DNA of 64,000 bases from Acidobacteriaceae bacterium (lineage in GTDB: Bacteria > Acidobacteriota > Terriglobia > Terriglobales > Acidobacteriaceae), in contig DASZBM010000010.1 in NCBI GenBank assembly GCA_035944135.1, positions 744,001 through 808,000 of the forward strand, given 5' to 3'. A model generated the notes under the pieces. The model had not been told where the DNA came from. It saw only the letters and a program-made list of their open reading frames with translations, and did no database searches. Positions 1 to 9,150 of this stretch are shown here, in pieces (within the stretch, counting starts at the first letter, position 1; every line of letters begins with the position of its first letter). A program made the translations under genes and the position numbers.

Positions 1-1
1 C

Positions 2-1447
2 CGCGCCTGGCGTTTTGACGTCATCGGTTGTACGGGCCATGTCATTCCGGTCTTCCTGCTGGACACCGACATCGACGGCAACGATCCCTACGACCGCACG
101 CTCACAAACCATCTCTATGGCGGCGATACCTATTACCGCTTGTGCCAGGAGACCATCCTTGGGCTCGGCGGCATTCATCTGCTTCACGCACTCGGTTGCC
201 AGCCCGAAGTCTGCCACATGAATGAGGGGCACGCGGCTCTGCTGACCATAGGGCTGTTGGAAGACCGGCTGCATGGAGCTCCCCTTCGCAACGCCTCCGA
301 GTCGGATGCCGAAGCGGTTCGCCAGACCTGCGTCTTCACCACCCATACGCCAGTTCCCGCCGGGCACGACCAGTTCGGGACGGATCAGATGTATTCAGTT
401 CTCGGCCACGACCGCGCAGCCTGCATTGAACGCTTCGGCGCACTGCACAACGGCCTGATGAACATGACCTACCTCGCGCTGCGCTTCTCGCGTTACGTGA
501 ATGGCGTGGCGATGCAGCACGGCAAAGTCTCGCAGGGAATGTTCCCTGAGTATCGCGTCCACTCCATCACCAATGGCGTGCACGCAGGCACATGGCTTTC
601 GCAGCCCTTCCAGAAGCTCTTCGACAAAGAGGTTCCCGAATGGCGGCACGACAATCAATACTTCCGATCTGTCTACGGTATCGAGCCTGAAGTGATCGAC
701 GCGACACATGCACGCGGCAAGGAGCGGCTCTTCGCCACGGTGAAGGCTCGCACGGGCGTAGAGCTCGATCCCAACATCCTGACACTCGGCTTCGCGCGTC
801 GGGCCGCGACCTACAAGCGGGCAACGCTGCTTTTCAAGGACGGCCAGCGCCTGCACGATCTCGCCGAGCGCATTGGCGGCTTGCAGATTCTGTTCGCCGG
901 AAAGGCTCACCCGGCCGACAACGCCGGCAAGGCGCTCATTCGCGAGGTCGTCGCCGATGCCGCCCGCTTGCACTCTTCGAAGCTCCAGATTCTCTACCTC
1001 GAGAACTACGACTGGGATCTCGGCGAGCAGCTGACGAACGGTGTAGATGTTTGGCTGAACACGCCGCGCCGGCCGTATGAGGCCTCTGGAACCAGCGGCA
1101 TGAAGGCTGCGCTCAACGGCGTGCCCTCACTGTCCGTGCTCGACGGCTGGTGGATCGAAGGCTGTGCCGAAAACATCACCGGCTGGTCCATCGACGACTT
1201 CGACGACGAGACTCGCGAAGCCGATCAACTCTACACGAAGCTCGAAACCGTTATTGCGCCGCTGTACCGCAACAAAGACGCGTTTGCGCGCCTCCGCCGG
1301 CACTGTATCGCGATCAATGGAACATTCTTCAACACGCATCGGATGCTTGGCCAATATGTGTCCAACGCCTACTTCCCGCAGGCCAGCTCTATCGCGTCCA
1401 CCGATCAGGAAGTTGTTGAGGATGTACCCGAACCGGTGTTGATTTAA
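2..1447 (+). CDS. glgP: Alpha-glucan phosphorylase, 5' end outside window
   Basis: Phosphorolyses alpha-1,4-glucan (glycogen or maltodextrin) to glucose-1-phosphate in the cytoplasm with pyridoxal phosphate. The reading frame is open from base 2 with no start, so the gene begins upstream; 481 residues are visible. The segment LYGGDTYYRLCQETILGLGG followed by HMNEGHAALL, and the C-terminal EASGTSGMKAALNG with LDGWWIEG, are hallmarks of the short bacterial and archaeal (Thermus-type) phosphorylases rather than the 800-residue MalP/GlgP type. The C-terminal glycosyltransferase half is complete. A strong hairpin follows the stop. The GH13 enzyme 15 kb away is another alpha-glucan enzyme but is not linked in an operon. 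The family assignment is firm; the exact glucan substrate is unknown. Confidence 0.93.
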   Translation, partial: RAWRFDVIGCTGHVIPVFLLDTDIDGNDPYDRTLTNHLYGGDTYYRLCQETILGLGGIHLLHALGCQPEVCHMNEGHAALLTIGLLEDRLHGAPLRNASESDAEAVRQTCVFTTHTPVPAGHDQFGTDQMYSVLGHDRAACIERFGALHNGLMNMTYLALRFSRYVNGVAMQHGKVSQGMFPEYRVHSITNGVHAGTWLSQPFQKLFDKEVPEWRHDNQYFRSVYGIEPEVIDATHARGKERLFATVKARTGVELDPNILTLGFARRAATYKRATLLFKDGQRLHDLAERIGGLQILFAGKAHPADNAGKALIREVVADAARLHSSKLQILYLENYDWDLGEQLTNGVDVWLNTPRRPYEASGTSGMKAALNGVPSLSVLDGWWIEGCAENITGWSIDDFDDETREADQLYTKLETVIAPLYRNKDAFARLRRHCIAINGTFFNTHRMLGQYVSNAYFPQASSIASTDQEVVEDVPEPVLI

Positions 1448-1465
1448 CCAAAGGCTAGTTTCCAG

Positions 1466-1500
1466 AAGGCCGCCATGTTTCATGGCGGCCTTTCTTCTTT
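1466..1500 (+). terminator. Rho-independent terminator after the phosphorylase gene
   Basis: A perfect 12-bp stem (AAGGCCGCCATG pairing with CATGGCGGCCTT, bases 1466-1477 and 1481-1492) has a 3-base loop and is followed by a T-rich tract. It lies 18 bases after the stop codon. Confidence 0.85.
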
Positions 1501-1539
1501 GGGTGTTCAGCGAAACTTAAGCGAAAATAAAGGAGCGAA

Positions 1540-2775
1540 ATGGGAGGAAGCCAAGCCGTGAAGCGCTCCGGAACCGCCGACCTTCCGCTGCATAACGGCC
1601 GCGTTCCGCCCTGGCTTGCGGAGCGGATGACCGCCCTGGGCGCCGCGATCACAGAGCACATCGTCCTCAGCTATGGACCGTCGGAGTTCCTGACGCGCCT
1701 CAGCGACCCGTTCTGGTTCCAGGCGCTCGGTTGCGTGATGGGCATGGACTGGCATTCGTCCGGCATCACCACCTCCGTAATGGGCGCGCTCAAACGCGGC
1801 CTGAACCCGCGCGTTGCGGATCTTGGATTCACCATCTGCGGCGGCCGTGGACGCCACTCGAAACGCACGCCGGAGGAACTGCGTGCAGTCTCGTCCCGCA
1901 ATGGGCTCGATGGCGAAGTCCTCGCGCGCACCAGCCGCCTTACCGCTCGGATTGACAATAACGCGATCGCCGACGGATTTCAGCTTTATCTGCATGCCTT
2001 TGTCGTTCACGATTCCGGTGAATGGGCAGTCGTTCAACAGGGAATGAATCCGGCGAGTCATCTGGCACGTCGCTACCACTGGCACTCTGCGGCGGTGCGC
2101 GACTTCGTAACGGACCCGCACGTGGCGATCCTCGGTCAGCCGCAAGGCACCATTCTGAACCTCGTCGATGGCCGGTCAGCGAAAGCGCAGAACGTGCTTC
2201 TTTCTATCGCGCACGAGCCCGTTGAATCGTCATTGCAGGAGGCTCGCAAACTCACCATGCCTGCACATCATGAAGTGCGTGCAAAGGATGTCGACCTGAA
2301 GCGCCTTGGCGCCGTGCTTGCGGTCGCGCACGAGCAGGAGCTTCGCGACTTTGCGTCACTGCTTCTCGTTGAGGGGCTCGGCCCTCGCACGCTACAGTCG
2401 CTCGCCCTCATCGCCGAAGTCGTTCACGGCGCCCCAAGCCGTTTCGCAGATCCTGCGCGCTTCTCCTTCGCGCATGGAGGCAAGGACGGTCATCCATTTC
2501 CCGTCCCGCTCAAGACCTATGACGAGTCGCTCGCGATCCTGCGGCGTTCGCTTGACGCCGCACACCTCGGCCACACTGAAAAGCTCGAGGGGTTCAAACG
2601 ATTGGACCGCCTGACACGCGCGGTTGAGCAAGATCGCCAGCCGCTGGCCAATTTCACTGCGGCGATCGAACACGAGCGTCGTATCTCGCCTTCGATCGGC
2701 GGCCGCACCGTCTTCGATGACCCACCTCGCCGCAAATCTCGCAATAGCGAACCTCAGCTCTCTCTCTTCAACTGA
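1540..2775 (+). CDS. DUF763 domain-containing protein
   Basis: Protein of 411 residues whose N-terminal half matches DUF763: a KRSGTADLPLHNG opening, then LSDPFWFQALGCVMGMDWHS and VMGALKRGL. The segments YGPSEFLTRLSDP and the later EVRAKDVDLKRL also look like the family. DUF763 proteins are archaeal and bacterial proteins without an established biochemical role. The start is the ATG at 1540, supported by AGGAG at 1531-1535. There is no signal peptide or membrane segment, so it is probably cytoplasmic. The C-terminal tail (RTVFDDPPRRKSRNSE) is charged. It sits alone between two hairpin or peroxiredoxin neighbours, and nothing in the context gives a function. Confidence 0.85.
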   Translation: MGGSQAVKRSGTADLPLHNGRVPPWLAERMTALGAAITEHIVLSYGPSEFLTRLSDPFWFQALGCVMGMDWHSSGITTSVMGALKRGLNPRVADLGFTICGGRGRHSKRTPEELRAVSSRNGLDGEVLARTSRLTARIDNNAIADGFQLYLHAFVVHDSGEWAVVQQGMNPASHLARRYHWHSAAVRDFVTDPHVAILGQPQGTILNLVDGRSAKAQNVLLSIAHEPVESSLQEARKLTMPAHHEVRAKDVDLKRLGAVLAVAHEQELRDFASLLLVEGLGPRTLQSLALIAEVVHGAPSRFADPARFSFAHGGKDGHPFPVPLKTYDESLAILRRSLDAAHLGHTEKLEGFKRLDRLTRAVEQDRQPLANFTAAIEHERRISPSIGGRTVFDDPPRRKSRNSEPQLSLFN

Positions 2776-2823
2776 CATCTCGGCGCGATATCCTTGCTTG
2801 CGTACACAAGAGAAGGAGCAAGC

Positions 2824-3300
2824 ATGCCGCAACCCAAACCCGGCGACCTCATCGAAGACTTCACTCTCCCCGATCAGGACGGGAATCCTGTCACGCTTTC
2901 GCAGTTCAAAGGTTCACCCGTGATTCTGTTCTTCTATCCGCGCGCCGACACGCCCGGCTGCACCATCGAAGCCTGCGGCTTTCGCGACCAGTTCGCAAAA
3001 CTCAAGAAAGCCGGAGCCGTTGTCCTCGGGATCTCGCGCGACACCGTTCGGGCGCAGAAGAAATTCGCAGAAAAGTACGACATCCAGTACCCGCTGCTCG
3101 CCGACGCGGATGAGATGCTCATCAAGCGCTTCGACCTCCTGCGCAACAAAACGATGTATGGCAAGCCCGTCACCGGCGTGGCCCGTACCACGTTCCTCAT
3201 CGGTCCCGACCGCAGGCTCGTGCATGTCTTCGAAAACGTGAAGCCCGAGGGTCACGCGGAAGAGGTGCTTGATCTGTTGAAGAAGAACAACAAGCAGTAG
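2824..3300 (+). CDS. bcp: Thioredoxin-dependent thiol peroxidase (Bcp/PrxQ)
   Basis: Atypical 2-Cys peroxiredoxin of 158 residues that reduces hydroperoxides in the cytoplasm with thioredoxin as electron donor. The active site reads PRADTPGCTIEACGFRD: peroxidatic Cys46 and the Bcp-type resolving cysteine five residues later (Cys51). The rest of the fold is visible, with VILFFYP before the active site and the TTFLIGPDRRLVHVF strand near the C-terminus. The start is ATG 2824, preceded by AAGGAG; an in-frame start ten codons upstream lacks such a site. The stop is only 3 bases from the end of the convergent DUF58 gene, so any terminator must lie inside that gene. Confidence 0.93.
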   Translation: MPQPKPGDLIEDFTLPDQDGNPVTLSQFKGSPVILFFYPRADTPGCTIEACGFRDQFAKLKKAGAVVLGISRDTVRAQKKFAEKYDIQYPLLADADEMLIKRFDLLRNKTMYGKPVTGVARTTFLIGPDRRLVHVFENVKPEGHAEEVLDLLKKNNKQ

Positions 3301-3303
3301 AGG

Positions 3304-4773
3304 CTACAGCAGCCCGCGCGCCTTCACTTCAAGGTACTGGCTCACCGCCCGCGCGCCGACCTCCTCGGCGGTTGTCTCCACGATGAGCACGCCCTGGCGC
3401 TCCAGGTGCGCAATCGTCTCTCGGCGTCGCTCGAGCATCTCCTGTGCCGCGGCGGTATGGAACATCTCCTCGCGCGCCTTTGGCACGCGTGCCGCCAGTT
3501 CTTCCAGCTCCGGATGCTTCAACAGAACGAGCACCACCAGGTGCCTGCGCACGAGCTCGCTCGCCGCGGTCACCAGTTCCGGTCTTCCCGCTGAGTCCAC
3601 CAACTCCGTGATCCACACCATCAGCCCGCGCCGGCGCTGCAGCATCTTCAGTCGCGCAACAGCGTTCAGATGATCGGCCTCCGCTGCATCGGCCCTGGTC
3701 TGGCTCAGCAGATCGAGCAGTAGCCGCGTGTGCACAACGCCCGCGCCGGGCGGCAGCGCCTGCTTCACCTCGCGACCATACGCCAGCATCGCGAACTTGT
3801 CGCCGGATCCGCTGACGACCTGCGCGAGCATCACGGCTGCCGTCGTTGCCTGGTCCAGTTGTGTGACGGTCATCCGATGGGCGCGGTCGCGCTCCATCAC
3901 CGTTTCGCCAACGAGCTCCGGCCCGCCGCGACGAAGTTGGAACGCGGTGCGTGACAACCTTCCTGCATCGAGCACGACCCACACCTGCTGCGAACGCTCG
4001 GCAGTGAACTGCCGAGCCACCAGCTTTCCCCTCCGCGCCGTTGCGGTCCACGAGATGGACCGCATCTCATCGCCTTGCTGAAAGTCGCGCAGGCTTTCAA
4101 ACTCGCGTCCCGTTCCGCGTAGCTGCAGCTTGCGGCGCTGCAACTCAATCTGCCGCGCGCGCAGCAGGAAGAACGCCGCACGCCCGCGGCTGTCTTCGTG
4201 CGCAGGAAACACCCGCACTCTTTGCGCTGCGCCAGATGCGGTGACAGGCTCTGCGGCCGTCCACCGCTCGATCAGCCCAAGAGCTCCGCGATAACGTACA
4301 TACACTTTCCCGAGCGCAAAATCGCCTCGTTCGCCGGGCCAGATTGTCTGGCTCGAAACAGCCTCCTCGCGAGGGAAGACTTCGATGCGTTGAGCCTCGG
4401 GCGATGCGATCAGCGCCGGGTGGAGATCATCCACGACACGGGCGTCGATCACCGCGTCCGCCTCCATGCGGACCGCAATTTCCATACGCGTCGGCTCACC
4501 AAGCTGCGGTGAATCCAGGAATCTGCGCATAACGATGAGCGACTCAGGGCGGGGAAGACGCGCAGCGTCCGCGATGCACACAATGAGCAGAAGCATATCC
4601 CAGGCGAGCATGAAGCCGATCCGGCGTGGATGCCAGAACGCCGGGATCGCGAGCAGCAGGCCCGCGCAGAACAGGAGGAGCGCTCTCGCGGTCAGGCCGA
4701 AGCCCGCCCACCGGCCGATGCGACCCATCGGCTTCGCCGTACCGCTTCCGGGTTCTGGTACCAGTGTCTGCAT
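3304..4773 (-). CDS. DUF58 domain-containing membrane protein
   Basis: Protein of 489 residues. Two hydrophobic segments near residues 25-70 anchor it in the membrane. The middle carries the DUF58 signature (FQQGDEMRSISWTATARRG, then RQFTAERSQQVWVVLDAGR), followed by a von Willebrand A-like fold. DUF58 proteins almost always sit next to MoxR AAA+ ATPases and are thought to be assembled or remodelled by them; no enzymatic reaction is established. Here the MoxR gene ends 2 bases upstream, so co-translation is likely. It is the last gene of a five-gene minus-strand operon beginning at 8807. Confidence 0.88.
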   Translation of the reverse strand: MQTLVPEPGSGTAKPMGRIGRWAGFGLTARALLLFCAGLLLAIPAFWHPRRIGFMLAWDMLLLIVCIADAARLPRPESLIVMRRFLDSPQLGEPTRMEIAVRMEADAVIDARVVDDLHPALIASPEAQRIEVFPREEAVSSQTIWPGERGDFALGKVYVRYRGALGLIERWTAAEPVTASGAAQRVRVFPAHEDSRGRAAFFLLRARQIELQRRKLQLRGTGREFESLRDFQQGDEMRSISWTATARRGKLVARQFTAERSQQVWVVLDAGRLSRTAFQLRRGGPELVGETVMERDRAHRMTVTQLDQATTAAVMLAQVVSGSGDKFAMLAYGREVKQALPPGAGVVHTRLLLDLLSQTRADAAEADHLNAVARLKMLQRRRGLMVWITELVDSAGRPELVTAASELVRRHLVVLVLLKHPELEELAARVPKAREEMFHTAAAQEMLERRRETIAHLERQGVLIVETTAEEVGARAVSQYLEVKARGLL

Positions 4774-4775
4774 CG

Positions 4776-5735
4776 CTACTTTGGAACTGCCGTCGCTGCC
4801 AGCACCTCACCCACGACGCGGTCAGCATCGAGCCCCTCCAACTCTGCTTCCGGTCGAAGCACGAGCCGATGCCGCAGCACGGGAATCGCCGCCTCTTTCA
4901 CGTCGTCGGGTACAACGAAGTCGCGACCTTCGCGTGCAGCCGTTGCCTTCGCCACCAGTAGCAGCGAAGCACTCGCGCGTGGGCTGGCTCCCAGTGCGAT
5001 CGCCGGCCATTCGCGCGTCCTTCGCACGAGCGCGAGCAGATAATCGAAGATCGCCGGCTCGACACGAACGGCGCGGATCTCACGCCGAGCCTGTGCGAGT
5101 ATCTGGAACGGCACGGCATCGATCGGCGTATCCGCGAGCCCCGCAGCATCGGTTGACGCGTGATGCCGCTCCAGCACCACGCGCTCGTCTGCAATCTCCG
5201 GATACCCAACCTTGATCTTCAGCAGAAAGCGGTCGAGCTGCGCCTCCGGAAGCGGATACGTGCCCTCGAACTCCACCGGATTCTGAGTCGCGAAGACCGT
5301 GAAGAAATCATCCAGCGCATGCCGCACGCCGTCCGCCGTCACCTGGCGCTCCTCCATCGACTCAAGCAGTGCCGCCTGCGTTCGCGGTGGCATGCGGTTG
5401 ATCTCATCCGCCAGCAGAAACTGCGTGAATACCGGCCCCTTGTGGAACGTGAACTCTCCCGTCTTCGGTGAAAAGACGCTTGTGCCCAGGATGTCCGCGG
5501 GCATCATGTCGGGCGTTCCCTGGACTCTCCGAAATTCCAGCCCAAGAAAACGCGCCAGCGTCTTCACTGCGAGCGTCTTCGCCACACCGGGCACTCCCTC
5601 CACAAGGGCGTGTCCGCCACACAGCATCGTGAGCAGCGCCTGCGCTACAGGCTCCTGCTGCCCGGCGATAATGCGCCCGATCTCCTGTTGGCCGCGTGCA
5701 AACAACTCGCTCGCGGTCGCCACTCCGTCGTTCAT
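4776..5735 (-). CDS. MoxR family AAA+ ATPase
   Basis: 319-residue AAA+ ATPase. Visible motifs are Walker A (GVPGVAKTLAVKTLA), Walker B (FLLADEINRMPPRTQAALL), the MoxR-type loop EERQVTADG, and a sensor region (VFATQNPVEFEGTYPLPEAQ) with the LDRFLL helix. It should act as a cytoplasmic chaperone for the vWA-like DUF58 partner encoded 2 bases downstream. It lies 36 bases downstream of the DUF4350 gene. Family assignment is firm; the client process (envelope or stress related) is inferred only from similar operons. Confidence 0.93.
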   Translation of the reverse strand: MNDGVATASELFARGQQEIGRIIAGQQEPVAQALLTMLCGGHALVEGVPGVAKTLAVKTLARFLGLEFRRVQGTPDMMPADILGTSVFSPKTGEFTFHKGPVFTQFLLADEINRMPPRTQAALLESMEERQVTADGVRHALDDFFTVFATQNPVEFEGTYPLPEAQLDRFLLKIKVGYPEIADERVVLERHHASTDAAGLADTPIDAVPFQILAQARREIRAVRVEPAIFDYLLALVRRTREWPAIALGASPRASASLLLVAKATAAREGRDFVVPDDVKEAAIPVLRHRLVLRPEAELEGLDADRVVGEVLAATAVPK

Positions 5736-5771
5736 TCACCTGCTCCTGTCCTTGCAGCTTCCGACCCAAAA

Positions 5772-6971
5772 CTACACCACGCTTGCAACTCCAACGTTCC
5801 GCGAGCGTCCACTGCGCGCGGCCGCACGAATCCTCTCCGCATCTTCCGAGAGTGCGCGAGAAATCGCTAGCGCCTCGCGTAGTGTCGGATTTTCCGTTGC
5901 TTCTCCACTCGCCTTTTCCAGGTTTTCGCCCACGATCTTCCAGTCTCCGCCGAGCCGCTCCTGCAATGCACTCACAACCGCCTGGCTTCCCTCTGCCAAC
6001 ACGGCCTGAGGCACGCCCGCATCGCGCACGATTGTGCGCAGCAATCTCCGCCGGGCTGCATCCGTTGCTGCAGTCGTTGCACGTGCCTTTTCGTACAGGT
6101 CACCCATCGATGTCGCAAACTCTACAGGCGAACTCCGCGGCAGCGCGACGGGCGCGCGGAGCGGTCCATTCCTGCGGCTGAAGCTGAGCACCAGCAGCAC
6201 CGCAAGCAATGCGACCTGTGCGACCAGCCATCCCAGCGGCAAGCCGCGTGCCGCACTCCACAGTCCTTGCGGCGCGCCATGCAGTGACTCATCCCACACA
6301 ACCGCCCGCCCATCGCCAACGCTCAACAGCAGGAGCCGCAGGTCTGCGTCGTTCTTCAGTTGCGCGTTCGTCAGCGGGCTCGCAGAACTCCACCAGATTG
6401 CTTCGCCGCGCCCCACGTGCATCCGCACCACGACCGCGTCCTCTCCGCAGCGGTGCGCGATCTCCACGTTTTTATTGCCATCCCACGTGCCTCTATCGAA
6501 CATGGGCACAGGACCCGCAGCCGCAAGCGGTCCATCACCAGGATTAGTGTGGCAGGCGTCGCCGAGGAAGACCGTTGGCGGGCCCGCTTTGCCATCGGGC
6601 AAAAGCAAAGCACCCGTGGGTCCTGTCGTCAGCACGTGTCCACCGCGTTCGAGAAACTGCTTAACAGCACTCGCAATCGCGTCATAGTCCGGTGCGCTAT
6701 AAACCGGGGCCGCCAGCACAAGCGTCGTACGTGACGCATCCACGCTACTAAGCTGATTGATAGACCCTTCAAGGCGCGATGTCGTCCGTCCAATGGCCTG
6801 CAATGTCAGGAAGGCTGCCTTTGCTCCTCGCGGCCCGGTGTTATACGTCGTTGGTTGAAAGTCTTCGTCGGCGGTGGCTGGCGCAAGTACGCTCACTGCA
6901 ACAATCAGCAGCAGAATGATCGCGCCCATCCACAACACAATTTTCTTATCGCTCCACTGTGCGCCGCTCAC
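5772..6971 (-). CDS. DUF4350 domain-containing membrane protein
   Basis: Protein of 399 residues with one membrane segment at residues 12-33 and a second near the middle (GWLVAQVALLAVLLVLSF). The region between them has the DUF4350 pattern: NTGPRGAKAAFLTLQAIG, then a GHVLTTGPTGALL strand, which belongs to the class I glutamine amidotransferase-like fold without an obvious catalytic cysteine. The start is GTG at 6971, and its first bases overlap the stop of the preceding DUF4129 gene (GTGA overlap), indicating translational coupling. The DUF4129-DUF4350-MoxR-DUF58 order is a recurring set; the job of this subunit is not known. Confidence 0.8.
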   Translation of the reverse strand: MSGAQWSDKKIVLWMGAIILLLIVAVSVLAPATADEDFQPTTYNTGPRGAKAAFLTLQAIGRTTSRLEGSINQLSSVDASRTTLVLAAPVYSAPDYDAIASAVKQFLERGGHVLTTGPTGALLLPDGKAGPPTVFLGDACHTNPGDGPLAAAGPVPMFDRGTWDGNKNVEIAHRCGEDAVVVRMHVGRGEAIWWSSASPLTNAQLKNDADLRLLLLSVGDGRAVVWDESLHGAPQGLWSAARGLPLGWLVAQVALLAVLLVLSFSRRNGPLRAPVALPRSSPVEFATSMGDLYEKARATTAATDAARRRLLRTIVRDAGVPQAVLAEGSQAVVSALQERLGGDWKIVGENLEKASGEATENPTLREALAISRALSEDAERIRAAARSGRSRNVGVASVV

Positions 6972-7774
6972 GCTTGCCCTCCAGCGGGGGCGCCGTGTTG
7001 TGGTGAATTCGCCATCAGTCGATCAAAGCTTTCGCGCGCCGCGCCAAACTCCCGCTCATTCGGCTCGCGGTGCCCATACCAACTCTCTTCCAAAGAGTTG
7101 GTGAGCGTGCGCAGTTCACGCTGCTCCTCTGATCCTGTCTTCAGCAGACGAACGTACTCGCGCGGAGTGCGCGATTCGTTGTGCCTCCACGCGCGCCGCT
7201 GTTCCAGGTGCACGATCGCAGCCCAGTAGAGCGCGTGAATCGCCTCGCGCCAGGCGCCTTTCGATGCTTCGAGCTCAGCCAATTCGCGCCAGTTTTCTGT
7301 CTCGCGGTTCCGTGACATCGCCTGCGCAGCCTGCCCACCGAGCGCCACGCGAAGTCTCTGCCGCTGCACCGTCCGCAGCACCCACACCAGAACTCCGACT
7401 GCCGCCACAACAAACAGGAGCCACTCCAACACCCGCCCCACCCATGGCGACTGCGTGGTCATCCGGTCCACGCCGAGAAAGAACCGCACAAGGATCTCAT
7501 TGATCTTCGCCTTGAATCGATCCCACCACGTGGGCTCGGGCCGCTGAAACTCCGCGCGCGCGAGTATCTTCCGCGCGGCAGATTGCGCCCGTGCGAACTC
7601 CGCCTGTTGCGGTCCAGTCAGAGGCCGCGTGTTCGCCGCGACCGCATCCTTGTGAACCGGCACGACAAGTGTCTGTGCAATCGCTGCGCCCGCACAACCG
7701 CCCAGCATCGCCAGGAGCAGAAGCCCCTGCGCCCAATACAGTGCCTGGTTTCGACGGTTACAGCGCCGCTGCAT
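6968..7774 (-). CDS. DUF4129 domain-containing membrane protein
   Basis: The chosen start (ATG 7774) gives 268 residues: an N-terminal signal-anchor (ALYWAQGLLLLAMLGGCAG), a periplasmic stretch, a second membrane helix (VLEWLLFVVAAVGVLVWVL) and a C-terminal DUF4129 domain (WREAIHALYWAAIVHLEQR, then RTPREYVRLL). A start at 7870 is possible but would lengthen the overlap with the upstream gene, which ends at 7758. The signal-anchor contains a lipobox-like GGC, so a lipoprotein form cannot be excluded. DUF4129 often occurs fused to or beside transglutaminase-like proteins; no transglutaminase gene is present here. Confidence 0.78.
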   Translation of the reverse strand: MQRRCNRRNQALYWAQGLLLLAMLGGCAGAAIAQTLVVPVHKDAVAANTRPLTGPQQAEFARAQSAARKILARAEFQRPEPTWWDRFKAKINEILVRFFLGVDRMTTQSPWVGRVLEWLLFVVAAVGVLVWVLRTVQRQRLRVALGGQAAQAMSRNRETENWRELAELEASKGAWREAIHALYWAAIVHLEQRRAWRHNESRTPREYVRLLKTGSEEQRELRTLTNSLEESWYGHREPNEREFGAARESFDRLMANSPQHGAPAGGQA

Positions 7775-8807
7775 CGCTCGCCGGCTCGCCTGTCTGCAGG
7801 GTCGGTGAAGCGCTGCCGCTCGTCTCGGCGTGAACTCCTCCGTTAAGCATGAGCAGCAGATCGAGTCCATCTTGCCGGACCCGTTGATCGAAGTACACCA
7901 GCGTAAGCCCGATCATCATCACCGGCACAACGGCGGAGTACGCAAGGAAGTTCACCAGCAGCATCAAGATCTGCTCCGCGATATGTTTCTCCCCGCGCAT
8001 CGCGCCGTACATGACCAGCAGAGCCAGCGGCATTTCGATGAACCCCGCAACGATGAACAGGCACCACGTGATCAGGAATACAACGAAGATCCGTCCCTTG
8101 GCACCGGCAGCCAAAACTTTGCTGCGCCGCATCGCCGCACGAACCGTCAAGTTCTCCAGGACTGCTGATGGAACTGCCAACGAATTTCGGATAATCGCGA
8201 TTACACCGTAGACTCCGCCGCCTACGATGCCCAAAAACAACAGGGTGCCTCCGGCGAATGCCCCGGTCATCCCAAATCGCGCGCTCGAGTACGCCAGGAG
8301 GAAGATCGCCGGAACTACCAGTAGCAATGGAAGCCAAGCAAAGCTCCACAGCTGCCACAGGGCAATTCCCACAAAGCGCAGCCAGCGCGCGATCACGCCG
8401 CGAATCGATCGGCTGATGGTCGCCCGGCGGCCGAGATACACCTCGCTTAGAGCCCATACGGCAGCCGCCTGGGTTACCGCGCCGGCAAGAAAGACCGGCA
8501 GAACTCCGATCATGTTTCCCGTCTGCCGCCCGCCAAAGTTGAAATGAAACCCCACTTGTGCGGCGCCCGCAGCCGGAATGTAGCCCTTATAGATAACGAG
8601 CACAATCGCATTCACCACCAACTGCACCGCTGCGCTCAATGACCCAATGCCGACGAACAGCCAGAAGTTCGCGCGATAGACCGCGAAGCTGCGGTCCAGG
8701 ATCTCTCCCAGGCTCAGCGGCCGAAGCATGTACGCCGCCTGCTGACGATGGTCGCCACCAGCAGCCACCTCCGTACTCTGCGACGTCGACCATCCTCCAG
8801 AACTCAT
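7758..8807 (-). CDS. Multi-pass membrane protein, first gene of the MoxR operon
   Basis: 349 residues with about six hydrophobic helices: residues about 50-70 (FWLFVGIGSLSAAVQLVVNA), then around 100, 140, 175, 250 and 290. The N-terminal LRPLSLGEILDRSFAVYRAN is the opening seen in the glycerophosphodiester phosphodiesterase-type membrane domain proteins of many Acidobacteria and Actinobacteria. The start is ATG 8807, chosen over 8882 because GAGG lies 8-10 bases before it. The stop lies inside the next gene (17-base overlap). It carries no catalytic motif. The role is unknown, but linkage suggests it works with the MoxR/DUF58 complex. Confidence 0.75.
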   Translation of the reverse strand: MSSGGWSTSQSTEVAAGGDHRQQAAYMLRPLSLGEILDRSFAVYRANFWLFVGIGSLSAAVQLVVNAIVLVIYKGYIPAAGAAQVGFHFNFGGRQTGNMIGVLPVFLAGAVTQAAAVWALSEVYLGRRATISRSIRGVIARWLRFVGIALWQLWSFAWLPLLLVVPAIFLLAYSSARFGMTGAFAGGTLLFLGIVGGGVYGVIAIIRNSLAVPSAVLENLTVRAAMRRSKVLAAGAKGRIFVVFLITWCLFIVAGFIEMPLALLVMYGAMRGEKHIAEQILMLLVNFLAYSAVVPVMMIGLTLVYFDQRVRQDGLDLLLMLNGGVHAETSGSASPTLQTGEPASDAAAL

Positions 8808-8915
8808 CCCGTTTTCCTCACCCTGTCCCGCTCGGTCCGTTGCTCTGAAACGCTTTGAAATTTTGCGTTTGCCCGCAAGCATAGCACTGTCTCGCCGGGG
8901 TCACTGCCGCTTTCG

Positions 8916-9150
8916 TTCTGGCGCACCATCCCCCTTCGGGGGAGGGGATTACCTCCGTGGTGCTGCTAAATTAGCCACCTCGGGCAAACCTCGACGCGCA
9001 GAGGGCCACGAGGCGGCGCATCATGCGAAGAGCCGCCGGTTTTCCCGGGATTTTTGAAGGAGCGCATCCAGGCGCGAGCTCCTTGAGGGCGATACCTCGC
9101 CTTACGTCGCGCCCGCAACCTGGCTTTAGGGCCGCAGGGTGGAGGATCGA
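8916..9150 (+). other. Structured 5' leader of the Ig-repeat gene
   Basis: No gene is seen between the divergent genes at 8807 and 9151. The region instead holds several nested hairpins: GCACCA/TGGTGC (8923-8928 with 8958-8963) enclosing TCCCCC-TTC-GGGGGA; CCTCG/CGAGG (8989-8993 with 9009-9013); GGCGGC/GCCGCC (9012-9017 with 9032-9037); and AAGGAGC/GCTCCTT (9057-9063 with 9078-9084). The piece GGGCAAACC at 8982-8990 recalls the start of cyclic-di-GMP-I aptamers, but the second conserved half (GACGCAAAGCC) is not present in recognisable form, so no riboswitch is called. Confidence 0.35.

Noticed and set aside
8982..9040. Cyclic-di-GMP-I riboswitch
   Set aside because: GGGCAAACC fits, but the second conserved strand and the tetraloop-receptor features are not seen; kept only as a structured leader.
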